Shown one piece after another: positions 7,091 through 14,963 of a DNA stretch of 36,532 nucleotides. Within the stretch, counting starts at the first letter, position 1. Each line of letters begins with the position of its first letter. The notes beneath the pieces are model-generated. The model ran no database searches. It saw nothing but the letters and a program-made list of their open reading frames with translations, and was not told where the DNA came from. The position numbers and the translations under genes were made by a program. This DNA is from Candidatus Halobeggiatoa sp. HSG11 (GTDB lineage: Bacteria > Pseudomonadota > Gammaproteobacteria > Beggiatoales > Beggiatoaceae), in NCBI GenBank assembly GCA_030378105.1, contig JAUCGL010000032.1, positions 1 to 36,532 on the forward strand, given 5' to 3'.

Positions 7091-9754
7091 CTACTTCTTA
7101 CCTTTTTTGCCTTTTGGAGCTGGTGCTGGTTCAGAAGAACTAGCTACTGGAGCTGGGCAACTAGCAGGACGTATAATCTTTGCTGTATCACCATTTTTAC
7201 CAGTTGAAGAAGTATTATTGGATACGTTCAAGTGAACTTGTACATCTCCATCCTCAAGTGGGAAAGAAGCTTCATAACCAATAGCTCTACCAGTGTTATC
7301 TTCAACCCATGAGAAGTTTGAATCGCCACCTTTAACAACTTTATTACTATTACCGCCAATAGTTACCCAAGCATCATCATTACTTTTTTCTGCTTGATAA
7401 GGAGAGTTTTCTAATACAAGAACATACATGGTATTAGTTGCACAGTCATAGCGTGAATACAAGTCAGACAAATTAACTTTACCGTTACCAGCACAGTTTC
7501 CATCTGAACCAACGCTACCAGCAGTACACATATTAGCAGATAAGTCTGCATTTAAATCCCATTCTGCAACATCACCATCAACTGTAGCAGAACCTTCACT
7601 TGGATTAATTTGAGCAACATAATCTGTATCTTCAGCTACTGGAGCTTCAGGTTCAGGAGTCACTTCAGGTTCAGGAGTCACTTCAGGTTCAGGAGTCACT
7701 TCAGGTTCAGGAGTCACTTCTGGTTCAGGAGTCACTTCTGGTTCAGGAGTCACTTCTGGTTCAGGAGTTACTTCTGGTTCTGGACAAGATTGTGTATCCA
7801 TAGGAGCTGGTAAAGTATTTACCATAGCAATACCATCATTAATACATTCGGTAAATACATATGATACAAAATCACCTTCCATATCAGCAGTTTTAGTGAA
7901 ACTAAATCCAAAAGTATATTTACCAGTTTGTCCCGGTAAATCAAGTCCCATATTTGTTAATTCTGTTCCAGTCAAACGAGTGTAATCATCACCGGCAACC
8001 TTATTTCCAGAATCAATTTCTTGTGGAACACTACGTGATGCTGTCCAACTAAAGTAATCATTACGGATAGGTAAATCACCTAAGTTACCACGGTTGTATT
8101 TCTTAAATTTAGACCAACCAGAATTCTTCTTAGTAACATCTTTGAATTTTGTTACTTCATATAAACCAACACCAGCGTTAGCTCCAGAATCATTATCAGG
8201 TGCAAAGTGAACCGCATACTTAGTACCATTGAAGTCAAATACATAGTCAGTGAAGTTAACATTTTCTCCCTTATACATCAGAGGGTCTTCTGGACTCATA
8301 TTTGAGTTAATAGCCACAGTTATTGTATCACCATCTAGCTTAACAGCAGTGCTATAAATTTCTAGCTTCGAATTACCAGTTGCATCACCAACATAATCTT
8401 TAGCGTATAACCAATCACTGGTTGGTTCTTCAACTTCGCATTCTTCAGGCTCTGGTTCAGGTTCAGGTTCTGGCTCTGGTTCAGGCTCAGGTTCAGGCTC
8501 TGGTTCAGGCTCTGGCTCTGGTTCTGGTTCAGGCTCTGGCTCAGGTTCTGGCTCAACTTCCTCGACTGCACCACAGAATTGGATATTAGAAATATCTGGT
8601 ACATTACCACCACCATTAACTGGAATACTTGTATTAGCAAATGCTTCACCTTGAGCAGAGCTAGGTGCATAACTACCAGTATTAGTACCACCTTTCAAAA
8701 TAACATAACTAATATCAGCAGTTGTTGTACTCCAAGTTCCGCCAGTTGCATCGCCAGTTATCGTAATAGTATCATTATTAGCTTCAGGTTTTTCAAATAC
8801 ATAACTACTACCATTCCATTCAAATTTAGCTATTAAATTACTATCATCAGGACAGGAAGAAATTTGTGGAGGAGGTGATGGTGGAACTGTATCATCAACA
8901 CAAGCAGCAACAGCTTCTATATCAGTATATGGTCTAATATTGCTACCATCTATATTAGAAACTATTTCAGTATCTATATCTAATTCATATAATTGTGATG
9001 AACCATCTACTATTAACAATAATGTTCCATCATTATTAGGAAGCATTTCAACAGTTTCAACATTACCGCCTAATCCTTTACCACCTAATGGACCTACAAT
9101 TGCACCATCAACAGGAGTATAGACATAAACCTTATCTCCATTGGCATAATAAATACTTTTGCCATCATCACTCCACGAAAGGTCTTCAATAGTAGAAGTA
9201 TATCTTTGCCGTTTTTTTGGAGTATCATTTGCCATACAAGCAACAAAATCATCAGTAGAATATGGCATTTCTAAAGTAGAATTAGCTGGATCAGCAGCAT
9301 TAACTCTAACTAATCCGCATTCTTCTGACCAAGCCCATAAACTGTCATTAGTTGGATTAAATGAAAGAGCAGATACTTCAGTACCACATGATTTAGTACC
9401 TCTTACATCAAAACAAATATCACCAATAGCTTGAACTGAACCATCAGCAGTACTTATCTTATAAAGATGACCAGCTGGAAATCCACTTGGATCATCGCCC
9501 GAAGAACCATAAAGTTCATGAGCAGCATTCATATCCAAACCTTCAATATCATGGCCTGAATGCATTGGACCTAATGGCGTAACTGCATATGTATTACGAT
9601 CAATTGTGACGAATTGGGAATCATTTAAACCTTCATCATGAACACCATAAATAACATTACAGTCCGCAAAAGCATTCATAGCGGCAGTCATACTACCAAC
9701 TACTAAACATTTAAGTATTGCTTCTTGTAAAGGATTTCTTGATAATTTACGCAT
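7091..9754 (-). CDS. Secreted acidic protein with Pro-Glu repeats
   Basis: 887 residues from the chosen start. An in-frame ATG lies nine codons upstream (9781), but the ATG at 9754 has AAGGAG eight bases before it and opens a normal signal peptide (MRKLSRN, hydrophobic core, cut after NAFA). The first 280 residues look like a beta-propeller-type fold (repeated LYKISTADGSVQAIG, LSWSDDGKSIYYANG units). A beta-rich segment follows, then a long run of Glu-Pro dipeptides (8444-8560), a cysteine-flanked domain of about 200 residues (SDWLYAKDYVGDATG onward), seven TPEPEV units (about 7640-7780), a C-terminal domain that may bind carbohydrate (VDGDVAEWDLNADLSANM) and a basic end, KGKKGKK. Likely exported or cell-surface; function unknown. 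The Glu-Pro runs are probably stiff linkers between domains. No sortase or PEP-CTERM anchor is visible. Confidence 0.8.
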   Translation of the reverse strand: MRKLSRNPLQEAILKCLVVGSMTAAMNAFADCNVIYGVHDEGLNDSQFVTIDRNTYAVTPLGPMHSGHDIEGLDMNAAHELYGSSGDDPSGFPAGHLYKISTADGSVQAIGDICFDVRGTKSCGTEVSALSFNPTNDSLWAWSEECGLVRVNAADPANSTLEMPYSTDDFVACMANDTPKKRQRYTSTIEDLSWSDDGKSIYYANGDKVYVYTPVDGAIVGPLGGKGLGGNVETVEMLPNNDGTLLLIVDGSSQLYELDIDTEIVSNIDGSNIRPYTDIEAVAACVDDTVPPSPPPQISSCPDDSNLIAKFEWNGSSYVFEKPEANNDTITITGDATGGTWSTTTADISYVILKGGTNTGSYAPSSAQGEAFANTSIPVNGGGNVPDISNIQFCGAVEEVEPEPEPEPEPEPEPEPEPEPEPEPEPEPEPEPEPEPEECEVEEPTSDWLYAKDYVGDATGNSKLEIYSTAVKLDGDTITVAINSNMSPEDPLMYKGENVNFTDYVFDFNGTKYAVHFAPDNDSGANAGVGLYEVTKFKDVTKKNSGWSKFKKYNRGNLGDLPIRNDYFSWTASRSVPQEIDSGNKVAGDDYTRLTGTELTNMGLDLPGQTGKYTFGFSFTKTADMEGDFVSYVFTECINDGIAMVNTLPAPMDTQSCPEPEVTPEPEVTPEPEVTPEPEVTPEPEVTPEPEVTPEPEVTPEPEAPVAEDTDYVAQINPSEGSATVDGDVAEWDLNADLSANMCTAGSVGSDGNCAGNGKVNLSDLYSRYDCATNTMYVLVLENSPYQAEKSNDDAWVTIGGNSNKVVKGGDSNFSWVEDNTGRAIGYEASFPLEDGDVQVHLNVSNNTSSTGKNGDTAKIIRPASCPAPVASSSEPAPAPKGKKGKK
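7640..7785 (-). repeat. 18-bp tandem repeats encoding TPEPEV
   Basis: Seven copies of an 18-bp unit (ACTTCAGGTTCAGGAGTC on the plus strand, with C/T changes) encode V-T-P-E-P-E. They lie inside the coding region and join two folded domains. Copy number is likely to vary between strains by slippage. Confidence 0.85.
8444..8560 (-). repeat. Hexanucleotide repeats encoding Glu-Pro
   Basis: A run of GGTTCA, GGCTCA, GGTTCT and GGCTCT units on the plus strand encodes a continuous stretch of about twenty Glu-Pro dipeptides on the minus strand. The synonymous variation between units shows it is not a fresh expansion. It makes a stiff, strongly acidic linker. Confidence 0.85.
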
Positions 9755-10125
9755 TTTATTTACTCCTTTTGACTTATTCAAATTTTTTAAACAAAAACTT
9801 AATATCTGAGTATTCAGATTATTAATATAAATTAATTATGTGACTAGCTATATACATTAAAATTTTAAAAATTAAAACTATTTTAGTTGTAATATGCTAA
9901 ATTCATGCCAATTTTACATAATTGATTTTATTTGATATTTAAATAATAATTTCGCAAATTACAACTTTAATTACAATTTCAATTTGCAAAAGAAAAATGC
10001 TGAAGATAAAAATATTACCATTCAGCATTTTTGATATGTATTATAGAAATATAATTCGTTAAGGAACTGTGAGCAAAAGGATATAAATATTATCAGTGGA
10101 GTAGGTTTTAAGTAGGGGGTAGTTC
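9755..10125. other. Intergenic region with hairpins
   Basis: Upstream region of the acidic repeat protein. It contains a hairpin GCAAATT...AATTTGC (about 9955-9987) and a 12-bp hairpin AAAAATGCTGAA...TTCAGCATTTTT (9993-10004 with 10021-10032) that could terminate transcription coming from either side. No gene was found. Confidence 0.5.
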
Positions 10126-10393
10126 TAGCCTGTCGAAAAACAGCTTTTATTCTGTCTTAAAATTTCCCGTTTTGTGATTTTTAAAGTACCATAGGTTTCA
10201 CCTATGGCTATTCATGTTTCACCCCTTCGGGGTTGTTCAAATCCTGAAAGGATTAAATGTGAATAGCCACCGATGAAATCGGTGGAATATATTAAGTCCC
10301 ACCATAACTTTCAATTTTCAACTTTCAATTGTTTGCTATCCATAAATTGGGATACAAAAATTAGTCAAAATAGCTGTTTTTCGACAGGCTAGG
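10124..10393. mobile_element. MITE-like element G with structured core
   Basis: Perfect 20-bp terminal inverted repeats (TAGCCTGTCGAAAAACAGCT at 10126-10145; its complement at 10372-10391) bound about 266 bp without coding capacity. The outermost TA on each side could be a duplicated TA target, as in IS630/Tc1-mariner derivatives. The core (10189-10285) is predicted to fold into several hairpins and is listed separately. Confidence 0.75.
10189..10285 (+). ncRNA. Structured core of element G, cloverleaf-like
   Basis: Four hairpins plus a closing stem follow one another: CCATAGG-TTTCA-CCTATGG (10189-10207); a closing stem CTATTCA (10208-10214) with TGAATAG (10260-10266) enclosing CCCC-TTC-GGGG (10222-10232) and AATCCT-GAA-AGGATT (10240-10254); then CCACCGAT-GAA-ATCGGTGG (10267-10285). 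Three of the loops are GAA or TTC. Whether it acts as RNA, as DNA cruciform or as a transposition signal is unknown; transcription is not shown by the sequence. Confidence 0.45.
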
Positions 10394-10483
10394 GTAGTCC
10401 TGCAATATGTAGTGTTAAACCTACTAGTTTTTTGAAACCTAGTAGTTTTTTTGGAGTAGCCACTACTTTCTATAGGACTACCC
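10392..10483. repeat. MITE-like element family F, copy 2
   Basis: A 92-bp element with 10-bp perfect terminal inverted repeats GGGTAGTCCT and AGGACTACCC and an inner palindrome (ACTAGTTTTTTGAAACCTAGTAGT). It abuts the right end of element G. Its homologue is at 323-410. A GGGTAGTTCTA string directly left of G (about 10115-10127) resembles the start of F1, so G may have entered an F-type element. Confidence 0.7.
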
Positions 10484-10556
10484 ACTTTTTTATCTGGTTT
10501 TTTGGCGAAGGTATTATTATAGTAAGGGATTATTTTATATACATTCCTTAACATAT

Positions 10557-11501
10557 TTATAAATAACAATTAACTTCACATCTATTACAAGAATTTTCTG
10601 TTTTTAAAATTGTCGGCAATTTACATTCTTGACAGAACAATTTTTTTAAAGTTTGCATATAATTATCGCCATTAAGAGCAAATACGCAACGTCGACAAAT
10701 AAAATCTTGCGGAGCTTCTTCTTTGTTTGTTATCCAACGCCGCATTTGATTTATTTTTTCACCTTGATAAATTTCTGTCACTGTTAAATCGTCAATATGG
10801 CCTAGTTTGTATTCTCCGAAATAATCCTGACAACATAAGATTGCGTTTCCATCCGCCATAAAATGTAACCACTGATTTTGTCTAGCCATAGAGCAACCTT
10901 GTAATGTTTTATAATTAGGTCGTTTTGACAAGACTTGCGTATCCTTACCAGCGTAATCTGCAATGGGACTTAAGAGAAATTTAATTTGATTAAAATCGGC
11001 AAATTGTTTGGTGATCATTTGAACATTATCAGCATGTTTTTTATCCAAAGCTCCTAATATTAATAGTGTTATTTGCTGATTATCAACTTGAGTAAATAAA
11101 TAATTTAATTGTGGAATAACTCGTTTTAAATCTTTACTGCCTCGATCTTTAGCATATTGTTTAGCATCTATAGTCGATAAATTAATAGTAAAACCAGCAA
11201 CTTTTAATTCTAACAATTTATCAGTTAAATCTGGAGTTAAACCAGAACCATTAGTGCAAAAAGATACTGCAAAACCGGCTTTCCTTATTAATTTTACTTT
11301 TTCAATTAGTTGCTTATCATAAGTCGGTTCATTAAACCCACTAATAACGATAGTTTCAATATCATAAGGTCGTAAACCAATTAAAATTTTTTCTAGCCTT
11401 GAGATTGACAGTTGACTTTTAGGACGTTTAGACTGTGACACCGGACAGAAGTAGCAACGTTGATTACAAGTTGTAGTTGTTTCAATTTGAACGTATTTCA
11501 T
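10557..11501 (-). CDS. Radical SAM protein with SPASM-like C-terminus
   Basis: 314 residues from ATG 11501; an in-frame TTG two codons upstream (11507) is also possible and neither has a strong ribosome site. The motif CNQRCYFC (from the fourth residue after ETTTT) binds the 4Fe-4S cluster that cleaves S-adenosylmethionine. The middle follows the radical SAM barrel (VISGFNEPTYD, SFCTNGSGLT, INLSTID). The C-terminal half has SPASM-type cysteines (QGCSMARQ, ILCCQDYFGEYKLGHI, ICRRC) that would hold auxiliary clusters. Beyond ICRRC lies an unusual 40-residue tail with two more cysteine groups (FCQEC and CNRCEVNC). SPASM enzymes modify peptides or proteins or work on sugars; no precursor peptide or transporter gene is adjacent, so the substrate is unknown. 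Confidence 0.8.
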   Translation of the reverse strand: MKYVQIETTTTCNQRCYFCPVSQSKRPKSQLSISRLEKILIGLRPYDIETIVISGFNEPTYDKQLIEKVKLIRKAGFAVSFCTNGSGLTPDLTDKLLELKVAGFTINLSTIDAKQYAKDRGSKDLKRVIPQLNYLFTQVDNQQITLLILGALDKKHADNVQMITKQFADFNQIKFLLSPIADYAGKDTQVLSKRPNYKTLQGCSMARQNQWLHFMADGNAILCCQDYFGEYKLGHIDDLTVTEIYQGEKINQMRRWITNKEEAPQDFICRRCVFALNGDNYMQTLKKLFCQECKLPTILKTENSCNRCEVNCYL

Positions 11502-11714
11502 AGACAATATGTTAAGTTAAAATAATTCAAAGATTACCATATATCTAATAATCAATACAACATTGCTATGAAACTATCAGGTGTTTCTGTTAACCAGTTT
11601 ACATCAACACTGTCTATTTGAACCTTTCCCATTCAACGACCTCAGTGCCTAAATCCTGATTCAGACAAAAAAGGAAAACTTAAGTCCACACAACACAAAA
11701 ACCAATGTTGCCGT
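11502..11714. other. Intergenic region, nothing recognised
   Basis: Upstream of the radical SAM gene. AT-rich just before the start, then a less AT-rich stretch (11570-11714) which could be a remnant of an older insertion but matches no family by eye. Confidence 0.35.
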
Positions 11715-11725
11715 ACATAATGACT

Positions 11726-11840
11726 CACTGCCATTTGCGTTAGGGGCAACCATAAAGGATTGCCCCTACGTTAAATGATGGTTTGTAGGGGTTATTTCTT
11801 GTGGTTACCCCCAATCAATCCCCTTAACTTAATGGCAGTG
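11726..11840. mobile_element. MITE-like element family E, copy 1, with 11-bp flanking repeat
   Basis: A 115-bp element with terminal repeats CACTGCCATT and AATGGCAGTG and an inner hairpin TAGGGGCAA/TTGCCCCTA. It is flanked on both sides by the same 11 bases, ACATAATGACT (11715-11725 and 11841-11851), the mark of a transposition target duplication. Two relatives are at 5312-5425 and 4125-4203. No coding capacity. Confidence 0.85.
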
Positions 11841-11863
11841 ACATAATGACTGGGTTGCTCCCA

Positions 11864-11925
11864 TTATAGCAATTATAAATGATTAATGATTAATTATTAA
11901 TTAAATTCTACAAAAATATGTAACA
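11864..11925. repeat. AT-rich element family D, partial copy 3
   Basis: Shares TATAGCAATT at one end and AATTATTAATTAAA-TCTA-AAAAATAT inside with the fuller copies at 14523-14627 and 29185-29274. The other half is missing, replaced by the start of the IS66 remnant. Confidence 0.5.
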
Positions 11926-11971
11926 TCTCATTATCCTCAGGTAAATCCAAAAAAAGTGTATAATAGTAATT

Positions 11972-13254
11972 ATGAAAACGCCAAAACCATCACAGCCAAA
12001 AATAAGCGATAAAGAACGCAGCCCAGTTAGTTGACCAACTACTGGAAATGATAGCATGGCAAAATGTGAAAATAGAAGAACTAGAAAATCTGGTACTGAA
12101 ATTAAAAGGCGAAACAACCAAACCAGAAATAAAACCCAGCTACAATGGACGAAAAAACAGATATTGCTGATGACAAAGAAGAAGAGACAGATAAAAAAGA
12201 AACTAAGAAAAAAGGTCCCAAACGTAAAAAAACAGTAGAATTGCCAATTCACAATACAGAAATAATAAAACCAGATAATATCCCAGAAGGTAGCAAATTC
12301 AAGGGGTATACTGATATTGTTGTGCAAGATTTAATTATTCAAATAAACAACACTTGCTATCGTCTAGCACAATATGAAACACCGAATGGTCAATATATAA
12401 CAGGCCAACTTCCCGAAGGAATTCGTGATAATCATTGGGGAACAGACCTACAAAGTTTCATCCTATACCAATACCATCATCAACATGTGACTCAACCGTT
12501 GTTATTGGAACAGTTGCACGATTTGAATATAGATATATCCAGCGGTCAATTGAGCAATTTGTTTATGCAAAAAACAAGACATATTTCATAACGAGAAGAA
12601 CGAAATTTTAAGCGTTGGTGTGGCAGTGTCTCAAGTCCTGCATACTGATGATACAGGAGCACGTCATGCGGGTTACAATTGGTTATTGTACTCATATTAG
12701 GAAATGAGCTATTTGCATGGTTTGAAAGTACAGAATCCAAAAGCCGAATTAACTTTCTATCCTGTTTGAGTCAAGGCGTTGAACAACGTTATGTACTCAA
12801 TGAAGGAGCCTTGGAATATATTGAACAACAAAAATTTCCCAAATCTATTCTAGCCAATTTAAATAAAACTCATCAAGAGTCTGAACTGAAAGAAGAAATA
12901 CAAGCCAGATTTGAAGAGCCTTGCCGTACTGAAACTTGTTATGAAAGTCTTAATCAAGCACGCAAAGCGAGTAAGGAAAAAATCAGCATGAACTGCTGAG
13001 AGTATTGGAAAAGCCTTGGATTCCAGTAACACAATTATTCTCAGTGAACGAGATATTCGAGATTATGTTAAAAAGCGAAAAATCAGCGGCAGCACTCGTA
13101 GTGAGGATGGCCGAAAATGCCGAGATACTTTTGCCAGCTTGAAAAAAACTTGCCGAAAACATGGCATATCATTCTGGCATTATCTTCAAGATCGAATATC
13201 TGGTACTGCACAAATCCCTCCTTTACCTGAACTGATTCTTCAGGCTTCTACCTG
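11972..13254 (+). pseudogene. IS66-type transposase, degenerate, internally deleted
   Basis: Reading in changing frames gives MKTPKPSQPKISDKERS, an N-terminal coiled region (QLVDQLLEMIAWQNVKIEELENLVLKL split here by frame), then KKKGPKRKKTVELP and YRLAQYETPNGQYITGQLP (12145-12588), TDDTGARHAGYN, LGNELFAWFESTESKSRINFLS (12679 on) and finally SERDIRDYVKKRKISG, CRDTFASLKKTCRK, ISFWHYLQDRI and IPPLPELI (13040-13250). This order is that of IS66-group transposases. About a hundred residues of the catalytic region between ILANLNKTHQE and ELKEEIQARF appear to be deleted, and there are at least five frameshifts or stops. Inactive. Confidence 0.8.
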
Positions 13255-13264
13255 TGAGTAATGA

Positions 13265-13608
13265 GAAGTTACAAATCATCCTGCAAAAAAGTGGCAAGTT
13301 TGTCTTGCACACCAATTACGAGATTGCAAATATGCAATTGATGCTGGTGACAAAATATTTGCTCTAGAAATGAAAAAACTTTTCATAACGAGCTTTCGCA
13401 ATACACAAGCGACGAACGAAGTTGAAAGAAAATACTCTCTATCAATATCGGTGTGATTTGAAACGCCGCCTTGCACAATGTTTGGATATTGAACCCACAC
13501 ATAAGGACGGTGTTCGTCTCAAAAAACGTTATACCAAAATTCAAGATAGTCTATTCCTATTTTTGGAAGATGCTTCTATACCACCACGGCTTTCTCATAA
13601 AAATTCTT
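13265..13608 (+). pseudogene. Second IS66-type transposase fragment
   Basis: Shifting frames give WQVCLAHQLRDCKYAIDAGDK, then FALEMKKLF, AFAIHKRRTKLKENTLYQYRCDLKRRL and RLKKRYTKIQDSLFLFLEDASIPP. In complete IS66 transposases this block lies before the C-terminal end, yet here it follows the C-terminal end of the first remnant, so it belongs to a different, truncated copy. It stops just before the expected TNNASEQ motif. Confidence 0.75.
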
Positions 13609-13670
13609 GAAGTTTTGGTATAATATAAAGCAGATTTCAATAACCATAATTTTTGAGAAGAAGAATACCT

Positions 13671-13874
13671 GTGAACAAAACAATACCTTATTCAGACGAA
13701 AAAATCATCAATTTCATTAATGTACTGGGTGAATTGACAGACCCACGTGATGAAAGAGGTAAACGGCATTCGCTTCCTTTCGTTATAGCATCTGTTATTT
13801 TGGCAATACTGGTAGGACGTTCAACAGTATCCAGCATTTTTCGATATATATCCAATAAAATTAAATGGTTTTGA
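13671..13874 (+). pseudogene. ISAs1-type transposase, N-terminal fragment
   Basis: From GTG 13671: MNKTIPYSDEKIINFINVLGELTDPRDERGKRHSLPFVIASVILAILVG. The pattern D-P-R-x-x-x-G-x-R-H-x-L followed by a hydrophobic helix is the N-terminal domain of ISAs1-type transposases. It ends at a stop after 67 codons; the full enzyme would be over 350 residues and no further part follows. Truncated and inactive. Confidence 0.7.
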
Positions 13875-14005
13875 CACTCTGTCCGTAAAATAATTTTGCA
13901 AAAGGCTCTTTTAAGATAGCATATTATTATCTCCTTATATATTGGTATTTTATAGCATGTCTCAATTATTAGCTTGATAAAGAACAAAGTAGCTACAAAT
14001 TTTTG

Positions 14006-14464
14006 TTATGTATTTCGTGCTGTTAGATGAAATGGAAGCTCGTCTAAAACTTCTCTTACATTAATTTCCATCAAGTTGTAGCAAGATCGAATATCTTTTT
14101 TTGTATATTTCTCACAGTGTCTTATTGCTTGTTTACACTCTGAATTAACATTCCATAATGGATGCCACGTTCCACCACGAACATGGTCATAACCATATTT
14201 ATTCCCCATTGCCGCAGTTACTGTATCCTCAATTTCTGTTAATATTTTTTCAGAGCATTTGGTGACAAAAACAGCATGGATATGAGTCACTTTTCTTATC
14301 CCAGTTAGACCTTTTTTATATATAGAACCATCTACTTTATTGTCAAGCAATGAGTGTGGTGATTTTGAGGCATGTGTAGAAAAGCGTTTCATTAGTTCCT
14401 TGGTTGTACCTATATACCATGAGTTTTCTTCTAACTTAAGTATATATATGAAATATTCTTGCAT
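14006..14464 (-). CDS. GIY-YIG nuclease family protein
   Basis: 152 residues from the chosen ATG at 14464 (MQEYFIYILKLEENSWYIG); the open frame extends 22 codons further upstream, but that part is AT-rich and looks non-coding. The GIY-YIG core is present: FIYIL, then WYIG, the conserved Arg in MKRFSTHAS, and a Glu in LTEIEDTVTAAM. KYGYDHVRGGTWHP resembles the VRGG-containing subgroup found among mobile-element and viral nucleases. The domain cuts or nicks DNA with one metal ion. It stands alone among broken transposons and may itself be mobile. No clear ribosome site. Confidence 0.7.
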   Translation of the reverse strand: MQEYFIYILKLEENSWYIGTTKELMKRFSTHASKSPHSLLDNKVDGSIYKKGLTGIRKVTHIHAVFVTKCSEKILTEIEDTVTAAMGNKYGYDHVRGGTWHPLWNVNSECKQAIRHCEKYTKKDIRSCYNLMEINVREVLDELPFHLTARNT

Positions 14465-14522
14465 TTTAAGATATTTTAAAAAGGAAATTAAGTATGTGTA
14501 GGATGTATAAATGTTAATGTCA

Positions 14523-14627
14523 TATAGCAATTCTTAATTATGAATGCTTAATTATTAATTAAAATCTATAAAAATATCAGATTCTTGCTTAATATAATTG
14601 TGGTCCATTCAATCGGGAAATGTTATA
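14523..14627. repeat. AT-rich element family D, copy 1
   Basis: Matches the reverse complement of 29185-29274 over nearly the whole length, including ATCTATAAAAATATCAGATT, GCTTAATATAA and TGTGGTCCAT. The ends TATAGCA and TGTTATA are nearly inverted repeats. No coding capacity. Confidence 0.75.
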
Positions 14628-14636
14628 CACCTCTTA

Positions 14637-14757
14637 TTATACTCGACTATCAAGTTCTTTAAACTACTCTATATTGTACAACGCAGAGCGTTGTGGCAGG
14701 CATTCCCAACCAGAGGTTGAGGAACGACGAGGACTTTAAATTGATTAGTGAGTATAA
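14637..14757. repeat. MITE-like element family B, copy 1
   Basis: Terminal inverted repeats TTATACTCGACTATCAA and TTGATTAGTGAGTATAA bound 121 bp that contain the hairpin AACGCAGAGCGTT and the palindromic block CCAACCAGAGGTTG. The same termini recur at 20594-20833 with a different core. The right end shares three bases with element C. Confidence 0.7.
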
Positions 14758-14847
14758 TACCTTCGCCAATGTCAGAATTCATTGTTTCGGGAAATCTGCT
14801 TCGCTCCATTTCCGAAATAAATATTAAATTGGCGATGGTATTGTATT
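14755..14847. repeat. MITE-like element C
   Basis: Terminal repeats AATACCTTCGCCAAT (14756-14770) and ATTGGCGATGGTATT (14828-14842) differ by one base. Inside is a hairpin TTTCGGGAAAT...ATTTCCGAAA. It abuts element B1, so two different elements lie end to end. Confidence 0.65.
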
Positions 14848-14963
14848 ATCGTAAGGCTTAATTGGATAATGGCATTTATTTTTTACGATTGTATTTGGAC
14901 ATTACCACAATAAAAACTTTTATTCATCCAATTTAGGGATGCAAAATGGTTAATTTTTAACAT
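14848..14963. other. Intergenic stretch, nothing recognised
   Basis: AT-rich spacer between element C and family A copy 2. No gene or regulatory signal was recognised. Confidence 0.35.

Noticed and set aside
7610-7813. Plus-strand open frame rich in F-R-S-H repeats
   Set aside because: It is the reverse reading of the TPEPEV repeats of the minus-strand gene, with no ribosome site of its own.
10189-10285. Cloverleaf-like fold considered as a tRNA
   Set aside because: No acceptor stem, anticodon-loop signature or T-loop consensus; loops are three to five bases.
10336-10569. 77-codon minus-strand frame after the radical SAM gene, considered as a possible peptide substrate
   Set aside because: It overlaps the end of the radical SAM gene and reads through elements F and G; no leader or core-like pattern.
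10557-11971. RiPP biosynthesis cluster around the radical SAM gene
   Set aside because: No precursor, recognition element or transporter gene lies on either side, only repeats and transposon remains.
11908-12327. Minus-strand 139-codon hydrophobic frame
   Set aside because: It lies opposite the IS66 remnant; its hydrophobic composition is the complement of a lysine-rich coding stretch.
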